DNA of 64,000 bases from Effrenium voratum (taxonomy: Eukaryota; Sar; Dinophyceae; Suessiales; Symbiodiniaceae): assembly GCA_963377175.1 (NCBI GenBank), contig CAUJNA010000458.1, forward strand, positions 225,033 to 289,032, given 5' to 3'. A model generated the notes under the pieces. That model searched no databases and was not told the origin of the DNA. It saw only the letters and a program-made list of their open reading frames with translations. Position numbers and translations under genes: made by a program. Shown one piece after another: positions 43,457 to 52,600 of this stretch (its first letter is position 1; each line of letters begins with the position of its first letter).

Positions 43457-45034
43457 ATGGCCCCATCACCCGGACAGTTACAGATTTGGGGACGGGGGTT
43501 GATGTTGGCCTTTCTGGTCAACTTTCTCATGTTTTCCATATCCTTTGGAGATGTAGATGGGGGGGTTCAGGAGGAATCCCGAGTTTGCGGTGACTATTCT
43601 TATGTTTGCCTGTTTTCGAAGATGTTCTTGGTCGTTTGGAATGGTATTTGTATCTCTCCTGGTAAAGCAGCTTACTGGATCTCCCTCATTTGGAGCAGAG
43701 TGAGGATCAATAAGGACTGCAGAGATGAGTTGGTGCTATTTGGTATCTATGATTATTGCTGGGTATTGGTATGTATTCTTCTTCGAGAGCGACCTATTGA
43801 TGCGGTCTTCGAGTACCTCGTCATCGGCGCCATTGGTATTCTTTATTTGTCCTTATGCCGATTTCTTCGTGGAGGAGCTGCATTATTGGACTACCTATTT
43901 GTGACTATTCTTCGTGAATTGGATGAGATACAGGCCGGGTGTCGTATTTGGGCGCAAGGGAGATGTCGACTGACCCCTTGGATACCCTTTCGGTTCCCTA
44001 TTTTGGTGATGTTCTGGGTGTTATGTACCCACGCCATGGACTGGTTTATTCATGGAAATGTTCCTTGCAATGAGCCCCCCGGATATGCAGTGAGCATTTA
44101 TATGGGACATGCAGAACCGTTGCTTCCTTCATATGGCTCAACCAGACTGATTGTGATTCCTGGCCCCTTGGTGGGCCTCGGCCATGGAAGCTGCCTTGGA
44201 GGCGTGAGACTTCTGCTTGGCTGGATGGGCATGGCCTTATTCTTTTGGGGATGGTTGCAGGTGGTATTCCGTCTCTGGCAGCTTCTTGGCCGAGTATGCA
44301 GTATAAGAGGTATAGAAGATGAGCAGCTGGGCGGGTTGGACATGGACCTGGACAAGTTTGGACGTGATTTGGAAGGCCCTTTGGCGACGCATGGCTCAGT
44401 GCAAGGGAGAACCTTGAACAATGCTGGGCGCGGCAACTGTTTTTGGTACGCTGTGAGCCAACTTCGTTTTGGGCATGCCAGGAGCTGGAAGAGGACCAAA
44501 AGGCAAGTGCTCATGGAGGCCAATCAGGAAACCAAGGAGAAGCACAAAGCAGGTGGTAAATGGGCTGACGAAGAGGCTATCCAGGCTACTGCCAATTTTC
44601 TTCGCCAAGAAATTTGGGTGGTCAACGTGAGTGGTAAGTGCAACTTCAATCACTTCGGACAAGTGGTGAGGTTTTTGCCCACAACCCAGGATCAGGAGAT
44701 CAAGCCATTGGTCCTCAGGCTCTGGAGCGACCACTTTGAGGCCATCCGGGTGAACAGCTTTTGGCTGGAAAATCGCGAGGTTGGGAAGCCTACAAGAGAT
44801 CGCCTCTGGACTTGTGTGCCCCTTGTGTCGACCTTGGAGATATGGACGATAGCGGAGGCACGAATCCTTCTGGAGATCTTTGTGGAGGTGGCAAAGGTCA
44901 CAAGAAAGGGAGGAGCAAATCACAGTTTGACGATATTCCTGGAGTTACGTATGATATCAGCAGATACCTTTCTTTCGTTCTTCGGCATGGAGCAGAGAAG
45001 GAAGGTATTGAAATGGACAGAGAGGGATACGTGA
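43457..45034 (+). CDS. Retrotransposon ORF A: hydrophobic N-terminal region plus OTU-like cysteine protease
   Basis: I chose the first ATG (43,457); the frame is open from 43,370, upstream of the element edge. The first ~290 residues contain about five hydrophobic stretches (for example LMLAFLVNFLMFSISF, YLVIGAIGILYLSL, FPILVMFWVLC, LLLGWMGMALFFWGWL), suggesting membrane association. An OTU-like domain follows: GRGNCFWYAV supplies the nucleophile Cys328 (codon 44,438) in a G-x-G-N-C context, and LWSDHFEAI supplies His426 (codon 44,732). The usual Asp two residues before the Asn-Cys is Arg here. The spacing of about 98 residues fits the family. OTU enzymes cleave ubiquitin chains or polyproteins; the substrate here is unknown. 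The frame overlaps ORF B by about 295 bases. Confidence 0.8.
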   Translation: MAPSPGQLQIWGRGLMLAFLVNFLMFSISFGDVDGGVQEESRVCGDYSYVCLFSKMFLVVWNGICISPGKAAYWISLIWSRVRINKDCRDELVLFGIYDYCWVLVCILLRERPIDAVFEYLVIGAIGILYLSLCRFLRGGAALLDYLFVTILRELDEIQAGCRIWAQGRCRLTPWIPFRFPILVMFWVLCTHAMDWFIHGNVPCNEPPGYAVSIYMGHAEPLLPSYGSTRLIVIPGPLVGLGHGSCLGGVRLLLGWMGMALFFWGWLQVVFRLWQLLGRVCSIRGIEDEQLGGLDMDLDKFGRDLEGPLATHGSVQGRTLNNAGRGNCFWYAVSQLRFGHARSWKRTKRQVLMEANQETKEKHKAGGKWADEEAIQATANFLRQEIWVVNVSGKCNFNHFGQVVRFLPTTQDQEIKPLVLRLWSDHFEAIRVNSFWLENREVGKPTRDRLWTCVPLVSTLEIWTIAEARILLEIFVEVAKVTRKGGANHSLTIFLELRMISADTFLSFFGMEQRRKVLKWTERDT

Positions 45035-48000
45035 AGGTGGAGGATATTTTGGCCAGGAAGCCACATGCCTCGATCGACAGCGTGCTCTTGGCTGTCAACC
45101 GGGATGAGAAGGGCAGATTTGAGGTGCATCAAGGAGAAGATGGGTGGCTTATTCGCGCAACACAAGGCCACAACAAGGAGTTGGACCTCAGCAATGAGAT
45201 GCATCGCCAGATTACAACGCCCGATGAGGTGGATCAGCCCACTTTATTTCATGGCACTTATTTGGCGGCGTGGGGGTCCATCAGACGTCAGGGGCTGCGA
45301 TGCGGTCACAGGCAACACGTGCATTTCAGCACTACCTATTTTGTGAACCATGGCCAATCAGGTATGAGGCCGGGTTGTGATTTGGTGGTTGCAGTGAATG
45401 TTCAGCAATTGCTGGATGCAGAGATGCCCTTGTACAAATCAACCAATGGGGTCTATTTGGTGGGCCAGGACATTCTACCGGAACTTCTTTACAATGTTTA
45501 TTGGGCTCGTGGTCCGCACGACTACAGGATGATCTGGCAATATGGATATTGTGTGCTACATGAGCAGATTGTCCGAGATGAGGTATTTGCTGCCAAATGT
45601 CGGAGACTAGGCTTGGAGCCTTGGGGTGTTCTTCAGCCCCTTGAGGTTGATGGTGCAGGTGAGGAGGAAGTGAAAGAAGAGATGGAAGAGATGGAAGAAG
45701 TCCTCGTGGAAAAAGAGGAACATGAAGAAAGCAAAGAGCATGAGGAGCGGCAGGGAAGTGAAGAGGTTGCTGATCTTGTTGATCAGGCCTCGGGTTCCGA
45801 TGGATATCGAGGCTTGGGAGAAGTGTGGAGTTTGTCGGACGCGCCGACTTGGCAGCGAGGGATCCGATTTAAGTCCCGATCCCGCTCCCCCGGGGGGAGG
45901 CCGCTTCACAATAGTCTTCGGACCCCGCTCCCGAGGAGGCGCCCTTTGCCGCGGTTGAGGAGAGATATCAGCGGAGCAGGATTATGGAATACAGAGTACA
46001 TGGAACAATGGCGCAGTATCCGGGTTTATCTATTTTTGGTTTGCTTCCTGGCCTATTTTGGTGCAAGTGGCATGGAGATTACCCGGCTTATTTGCGGAGG
46101 CGGTGGAGACGACTACTCCTACTACTCTACGGACGACGAAGCCATTTTGCAGAGCAATCAACGTGAGGAGCCCACGAAGAGGGAGTCAGCGTGGAGGAAA
46201 CACGGCAGGGACCGTCGATGCACGAAGGTTCACTTCGCCGTCACCCGGACATTCACCGCGGCTCCAACATATGAGCGGCCTCGTGAAGGCACCCCGCCAC
46301 CAGCGAGGACGAGTGGAGGTGATGATCGGCCTCACAAGAGGAAGAGGCGCAAGCACAAGAAGATCTATGTTGAAGACACAGATCCCCGGCCCCCTCTTCC
46401 CCGCATAAGACGGGTTGAGGTGTGGAAGAAGGAAGAGCCTATGCTGGGCATCGATGGACGACCGGCCCTGCCTCGCAAAAGATCTTTACAGGGGGGTATG
46501 CTTGAACAGGAGGTACCTGTCAACCTTATGAGATTGGGGCAGTATTTGCAGCTCACGCCGTTCAATGATGAAATTAGGGACCTTTTCCCATTAAATCGGT
46601 ATCAGACCTATGCACAGATTCTGGCTGAGAAAACCCGGGTTATCATGACGCTCACCAAACTGTCTGAAGCCCAAGTCCTGAGCCTTAAAACAGCGTGTCG
46701 GAAGCTCATGGGCAAAGCTGTTCAACAGACGAGGGCCAAACAATTTCTCGATCAGGAAGATGAAAGAGATGTCAAGGATGCGGTTGCCTTGGCCACCATG
46801 CATGTTTCTGATGGGGATCAACAAACTCTTGTTGGCAAGTTTGTGAGTTGGAAGATCAAACCGTTGCATTTCATCCCTGAAAGCTCACCCTCCACTATTG
46901 CTGGGTTGCTGGGAATCGATGAGTACACTGTTGAAAAGGTGAGATCCATTCTTCTGGACTATTTCAGTTTTCCCCCAGAAGCCGACCCGGCATTGGGATG
47001 GTACTTCGACGTGACGGGTGGACGGACTGGCTTTGTTCATATTTGGGCGAACTCCCTCGGGCTTATTGGTGGGGGTGGGGAACAGGACGACGAGTCTATT
47101 ACTTCGGATTCCTCTGCCTTTCACATGCTCAGCCGATGTAGGGATGCCCAAACAGCTTTTGATGAGGCTATTCAACTGCAAAGTACGCTGAGAAAACGGA
47201 ATCGAAGATTGGCCAAACATTTGCAGAAGCAACAGGAGGTCATTGAGGATCAAAAGGCTACTATCTGCAGGCTTAGGCACACCCTATTGCAGCTTATGCC
47301 CACTGCCGGAACTGAAGGGAGGATTGTTGGGGATCCGCGGCACATTCCACTTGGTGATTCGGAAATCTCCCCGACGGTTCCCTTCTTGGTTGATGAAGGA
47401 TCTCTGAGGGGCCTAGGGCCGGATCGTTTCCGTGACAGGTCCAGCAGATTGGCTACGCAGCCTTATTCTATTGCATCTGGGAGACTGGAAATCAGCAGAG
47501 GTGCTCGACCTGCTCCTGCGGGTTCATGCGAGCCCATCGAGGACCTCTCAGACGTTGAAGGTGGTATGAATGATCCCATTTGCATATTTATGCTACTTCA
47601 TCTATGTGGGATGATCGATGCGATATCTCTCACTATTCCTTCAATACTTCATGACTCTTTTTATGAGTTATCTGACCTGGGGAGTGGTATTTCTATTTAT
47701 CGGCTGATGCAGTATGATGCCTTTGGCATTATGTCAGAGCAGATCACTGGAGGAGGAGGAGCAGCTGAGGCCGAAGCAATTGGTAAAGCTCAGCAGAAGG
47801 TCATGAGGGCTGAAGTTGAGTTTGCCCCCAAGCAGATTAGAGCCCTTCTGGTTCTTGACTCCAAGCTTAGGGAAAAGATCCTTAGCAATGACGGGCAAAA
47901 TCAGATTCGGGACATGATCCGGGCCTCTGCTAAGAAGATTGGGATGCAACCTGACAGGAGTGCCCCTGCTCCGTCCGAGGATCAGCGCGCCCCGAAAGGG

Positions 48001-49581
48001 AAAGCTGAAAAAGGGGGCAGAGGCAAAGGGAATGGCAAAGCTATGAATCAGGATACCTCTAAAGGCAAAGGTAAGCGCAAAGAAGATGATGTTCAGGGAA
48101 GACAGGACAAGGGGAAAGGACGCGAAGCGCAAAGCAATGCAAAAGGGAAAGGGAAAAAGGGGAAAGACAGTTTACCAGAGCCTACCTTCGAGCTGATTCC
48201 AGAAGACTGGAACTGCCCAATTAGGTCTATTGCTGATTTCAACCCTTCCGCCCATGGCTTATATCTTATTCAAGATGCAGCGGTGGCCCAACAACTGGCC
48301 AGCAAAATCAAGAACGACCAGCTCAATATTTCCTTTATCATGCCTCAACCTCATGCTATTGGAAAGAAAGCCCCTATTGAAATGCAAATTCGACTGTTCA
48401 AGACGCAGGGCACCTTTCATGACACTGTTCTGTTAACGGGGCATTTGCATACCCTTTCCGGAACAGTTCCTGAAACAGGACGCAAGATCATCCAAACGAG
48501 CACTCAGGTTACCCAGCGTACCTTCGCACTGAGGATGCGGTTCGGATCTGAGGACAGGGATATTCAAAATGCTATCCGACAGAAGCAGTTCTCAGCTATT
48601 CGCCAATGGATGCAGCATCAACTGGCTGGTATTGAGCTCATCGATATTTGGAACCTGAGGAACGTGGATGGACAATGGGGTATTAATGCTAGGATTCCGA
48701 AAGGAAAGCTGGATGAGGTTCTCAGGAAGTCCTCCCCGGTCCTGGAGATTGACACTCCTCGAGATTGCCCAGTCACCACTAGACCTGTTTGGTTGAAAAG
48801 GGAAGGCCTTCCCCTCACTGTCGAGCAAGTCTTGGAATTTGCCAAGGAAGTCCCTAATCATTATGGGATCTTTAAAAAACAAGATTGTTATGCGCTGCGA
48901 GTATCACAAGCTGATTTTCAAAAGACCAAGGAGGCCCTTGGACAGGTCAGCACGCCACTGTTTCGGATTTTTGGCCTGCCACAGTATTTTGTCGCAGAAG
49001 ATGTCATGGAACTACTGCAAGCTATGGCTTGGGAAGCAGAAGTGCAGCCTGGAAGCAGGAGATTCCGCAATGGAGGAGTGCAGTATCTGGTTCGGAGCAG
49101 CCAGACTCCTCCCTTGACTTCGGCCCCCTTCTTTTTTGGCTATGAGAGAAGAGTTGTGACGGTTGAGCCCACTGTCCGAAGCTTTGTGCCGGCCCCCAGG
49201 GTTGACCCCCCCAAAGCTGACCCCGTCAACTACCCGTCTTTCAAGAGCCAGCTTCAGAAAGGCAAAGGGAATGGTTCGAGCGCGGCCAAAAAGGACGGTC
49301 CTTCACACTCTGTTTGGTGGAATGCCCCCTTGGTTGATGAAGGTCCCAAGAAGAGGATTCGGATTGGCACTCCTACCAAGAGTTCCACGCAGACTCAGGG
49401 AGCGACAGGCACTATGTCTCGAGGGCAGATCATGGAACAGATTGCGGCCATGACGGAACAGCTACAGGCTCTTCAATCCCTTCTCCAATCCCCGGAGTTG
49501 CAGGCACAGGAAGAACAGATGGAAGAGGACATTGCGGCGTCCTCCCTTTTCGAAGATGATGGGTTCCCCGGTCAGCCTTGA
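44842..49581 (+). CDS. Retrotransposon ORF B: Tpt1/KptA RNA 2'-phosphotransferase domain plus basic, coiled-coil ORF1-like region
   Basis: The frame is open from 44,740; 44,842 is its first ATG (1,579 residues). A Tpt1/KptA domain spans about 44,947-45,560. It shows SFVLRHG (Arg48-His49), GWLIRATQGH (Arg105), LFHGT and RQHVHFS (Arg157), which cover the catalytic Arg-His-Arg-Arg set of the family. Tpt1 enzymes remove an internal RNA 2'-phosphate using NAD+. Next come a Glu-rich linker (45,661-45,770), a hydrophobic stretch YLFLVCFLAYFGA (46,026-46,070), a basic patch (46,327-46,370), a predicted coiled coil (47,149-47,290), a second hydrophobic stretch (47,578-47,640), a Lys/Gly-rich tail segment (47,995-48,170), a globular region to 49,150 and a C-terminal coiled coil. 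The latter half may serve as the nucleic-acid-binding ORF1 function. It ends at TGA 49,579, in frame with ORF C. Confidence 0.88.
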   Translation: MDDSGGTNPSGDLCGGGKGHKKGRSKSQFDDIPGVTYDISRYLSFVLRHGAEKEGIEMDREGYVKVEDILARKPHASIDSVLLAVNRDEKGRFEVHQGEDGWLIRATQGHNKELDLSNEMHRQITTPDEVDQPTLFHGTYLAAWGSIRRQGLRCGHRQHVHFSTTYFVNHGQSGMRPGCDLVVAVNVQQLLDAEMPLYKSTNGVYLVGQDILPELLYNVYWARGPHDYRMIWQYGYCVLHEQIVRDEVFAAKCRRLGLEPWGVLQPLEVDGAGEEEVKEEMEEMEEVLVEKEEHEESKEHEERQGSEEVADLVDQASGSDGYRGLGEVWSLSDAPTWQRGIRFKSRSRSPGGRPLHNSLRTPLPRRRPLPRLRRDISGAGLWNTEYMEQWRSIRVYLFLVCFLAYFGASGMEITRLICGGGGDDYSYYSTDDEAILQSNQREEPTKRESAWRKHGRDRRCTKVHFAVTRTFTAAPTYERPREGTPPPARTSGGDDRPHKRKRRKHKKIYVEDTDPRPPLPRIRRVEVWKKEEPMLGIDGRPALPRKRSLQGGMLEQEVPVNLMRLGQYLQLTPFNDEIRDLFPLNRYQTYAQILAEKTRVIMTLTKLSEAQVLSLKTACRKLMGKAVQQTRAKQFLDQEDERDVKDAVALATMHVSDGDQQTLVGKFVSWKIKPLHFIPESSPSTIAGLLGIDEYTVEKVRSILLDYFSFPPEADPALGWYFDVTGGRTGFVHIWANSLGLIGGGGEQDDESITSDSSAFHMLSRCRDAQTAFDEAIQLQSTLRKRNRRLAKHLQKQQEVIEDQKATICRLRHTLLQLMPTAGTEGRIVGDPRHIPLGDSEISPTVPFLVDEGSLRGLGPDRFRDRSSRLATQPYSIASGRLEISRGARPAPAGSCEPIEDLSDVEGGMNDPICIFMLLHLCGMIDAISLTIPSILHDSFYELSDLGSGISIYRLMQYDAFGIMSEQITGGGGAAEAEAIGKAQQKVMRAEVEFAPKQIRALLVLDSKLREKILSNDGQNQIRDMIRASAKKIGMQPDRSAPAPSEDQRAPKGKAEKGGRGKGNGKAMNQDTSKGKGKRKEDDVQGRQDKGKGREAQSNAKGKGKKGKDSLPEPTFELIPEDWNCPIRSIADFNPSAHGLYLIQDAAVAQQLASKIKNDQLNISFIMPQPHAIGKKAPIEMQIRLFKTQGTFHDTVLLTGHLHTLSGTVPETGRKIIQTSTQVTQRTFALRMRFGSEDRDIQNAIRQKQFSAIRQWMQHQLAGIELIDIWNLRNVDGQWGINARIPKGKLDEVLRKSSPVLEIDTPRDCPVTTRPVWLKREGLPLTVEQVLEFAKEVPNHYGIFKKQDCYALRVSQADFQKTKEALGQVSTPLFRIFGLPQYFVAEDVMELLQAMAWEAEVQPGSRRFRNGGVQYLVRSSQTPPLTSAPFFFGYERRVVTVEPTVRSFVPAPRVDPPKADPVNYPSFKSQLQKGKGNGSSAAKKDGPSHSVWWNAPLVDEGPKKRIRIGTPTKSSTQTQGATGTMSRGQIMEQIAAMTEQLQALQSLLQSPELQAQEEQMEEDIAASSLFEDDGFPGQP
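44905..44911 (+). promoter_or_regulatory. Candidate -1 ribosomal frameshift heptamer
   Basis: A AAG GGA matches the X XXY YYZ form in the ORF A frame (codons AAG 44,906 and GGA 44,909) and lies in the A/B overlap. Slipping back one base continues into ORF B as AAA GGG AGG, just before the Tpt1 domain. G in the Y positions is less common than A or U in eukaryotic sites, and I cannot assess a downstream pseudoknot. Confidence 0.35.
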
Positions 49582-49585
49582 CTAG
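49579..49585 (+). promoter_or_regulatory. Leaky stop context UGA-CUAG between ORF B and ORF C
   Basis: The ORF B stop reads TGA CTA GGG. Codons continue without another stop (CTA GGG GCT CAC CGC GCA GAT) into ATG 49,603 of ORF C in the same frame. UGA followed by CUAG is a known efficient readthrough context in animals; its activity in dinoflagellates is an inference. Confidence 0.65.
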
Positions 49586-49602
49586 GGGCTCACCGCGCAG
49601 AT

Positions 49603-52600
49603 ATGAATGGAGGCTCCTTTCCTCAGGAGCTGGTTTCCCGTTTACTGTACCGTATTCTCTCCTTAGTTGGAGGTATGACAAGTGAGGTCTTCCTTGGTAC
49701 TTGGAATCTCAACAGCCTCTCGGACAAGCTCAATATGGTTCTCAGCATGGGGTTTTCCATCCTTGCTTTACAAGAAACCCGTATTGACTCTCGCAAAGCT
49801 CAATTGTTTGCTAACTCGGCCGACTCTTCAGGTTACCAACTCCTGTTTGGCAAGTGCCCGGTTTGGAAAAAGAAAGGCTGCGGCAAAGTTGGTCTGCATC
49901 ACAAGCAGTGCCCTGGAGTTGCAATCGCTATCAAGAAGGAGATTCCGGCCCACGTGGGCCCGTCACCTGCAAGGATGGAGTACTGGCACGAGCAGGGAAG
50001 ATTCCTGGCTGTCAACTTCTTCGACGGTACCACTTGGAGGACGCTTTGGAATGTTTATGCTCCTGATGACCCGCAGAAGAACTTCCAGTTCCTGCGGGAC
50101 CTCGCCGCCGATGCGCAGGAGGTACAACCTCACTCCATTGCTGGAGACTTCAATAGTCCACTACAGTGGGGGTCGGACATGGACATCCTCTTCGAGGACT
50201 TATACTCCAAGTTGACGGACATGCTTGGTCCCGATCCTTACACTTTTCAGAGAGCTCAATCTAAAACAAAGATTGATGACATTATTTGTCACAAAGACGT
50301 TAGAATGGAATTCGGCCCTCCAATCACGTTTTTCCCCTACGATAATGGGCACGCTATCATCTCGACCAAGCTCAATTGGAACGCTGAGGTGCATCAATAC
50401 TTGCAGATTGAAGGATATCACATCAACGAGCAGTGTGGTAATCACGCCGAAGTGTGGGATGAGTTGCAAGATGAATGGTGTGTGGCTTATGAGAAATTTG
50501 ATGTGGATATGTGCTGGTCCATCTTCGCCTCGACTATGTTTCGTTTCTGGAACGGCCACACCAACTTCAAGAGAGTCCCTGGCCTGGGAGTCAAAATGCA
50601 TTGGGAAAACCAGCAGAAAGAGATTTTTCACAGGAAGCTTATTGCTCAATCCAGTGAAGCACAGGAGCACGAAGAAATCCGGGAAGCCCTTCTTGAGCTG
50701 GGTCAACCCTCACTTGACAAACTTCAAGCCTGGAAGCACAGAATGCAGCAGCCTGGCGACAAGTCCCAGAAGAGTAAATGGATTGGAGACGTTTGCAAAT
50801 GGGTCAGGGCCCCGACCCGCAAGCCCCCCCCTTTTATCAAAGCAAACGATGGCTGGACCAAGACCCCTCAAGAGACAGTGGATGTCATCCGCGACTTCTT
50901 CGCTACGGTTTTCCAGCATGATGACCAAATGTCCTGGGATGTGGGCAATGCCAACCACGAAGTCCCTGCAGATATGTGGAATGTGAAACACCTCAATCGG
51001 ATCCTCAGAAACGGGAAAGGTGTCTCGTCGCCGGGGCTAGGTGGTTGGACCTACGCGCATTTCAAAAAGCTTCCGCCGAGGGGCGTGGATTTCCTGCACA
51101 GTCTTTTTATGCTTTGCGTTATTTGCGGAAGGGTTCCCAAACATTGGCTTAATGCTAAACTTGTGGTTATTCCAAAAGGTGATGCCGGCTTTGATCTCGA
51201 TGCCATGAGACCCATAACTATTGAAGTCACGGCTCTACGCATTTTCCACAAGTGGCTTTTGAAATGTGGTGAAATCACCTTCGACAACCTTCCTGAGAAC
51301 ATCATTGGGGGTGTACCTCAGCGCAGTGGGTATCAGGCATGGCTGCACGCCTCTCTATCTGCTGAGAAATGCCAGAATGAGACGCACCTCTCATATCATG
51401 GTGTGGCAATCGACACGGTCAAGTTCTTTGATTGTATCCCGCATTGGCTTGCTTGTCATGCCTTATCCGAATGGGGTATGCATCAGGCGGCTGTTGGCAC
51501 CTGGATTCATTCCATCAGGCACATGAGGAGATTCGTTTCCACCTCCGGCATAGTAGTAGGTAGACGGCCTGTTGTTGGGACGATCGGGTTGCCTCAGGGT
51601 GACCCCATCAGTATGGCCGCCGCTAGCCTGGTGCTGGCGGTTTGGTCAAGAGATCTCAACAGCGCTGTGTACAATTATGTTTATGTGGATGATAGGCTTC
51701 TTTTCACGGAAGGTGACTCGAGTGAACTCCAACATGCCTTTGGACGTACCGAGGCTTGGGATACACGTCATAATTTCCGCACGCAAATTAAGACTTGTCA
51801 AATCAGAGATGTGAAGAAGTCCACACCGCTTTGTTGGCGGGATGGACAAGTTGTCAAGGAAGTCAAATCGGTCGATTACCTTGGTGTTCCCCTGGCCATT
51901 GGGCTCTTTTCATCTAAGACTTGGTTTGAAAAGAAAATACACAGAGCTATTACCGCGCTGCAATTGCTTGCAAGGGCCAACCAACCTGCGGCCACCACCA
52001 ATATGATTGTCCGCACGGTCATTATTCCCATGCTTACGTATGCAGGCGCTACACTGAGACCGACTAAGGATCAGCTCAGGCAGCTTCGCACAGCTATTCG
52101 TACAGCGGCACACGGAAGCAAGCTTGGGACCTTTTCGGCCCGAATTCTGTTTCAGAAAAACTACTTGCTTATGGACCCTGAGTTTTTCTTTGTCTGGAGA
52201 AACCTGCTCTTCTGGAACAATCATGCCTTCAAGAGGCCCGCCTTCAAGGATGCTGTGATTCAGAGCTGGGAGAAAGTTCTCCCCTCTATCAAGAAGATTG
52301 GCCCTGTTTCCCAGCTTAAAAAGGATTTGGAGTATTTGCAGCTTCATTTGAACATTGACAACTTGCAAGTTAGCAACAATGAGGGTAGACTGCTTTGGAC
52401 CTTTGGATGTAGCGACTGCAAAGTTCTGAGCAAGGCTCTTAGTCATTCCTTCCGTAACAAGATTGCCTCTGATTTGGAACAATGCAACTCCTCCTGTTGG
52501 AAGGGGATCGGCAACCACGATTTCGGCACAACCACTGCGCTTCTTCACTTATTGCCTGAAGGGCACCCTGTGCAACAAAAGCTCATTCGAGTGCTGATCA

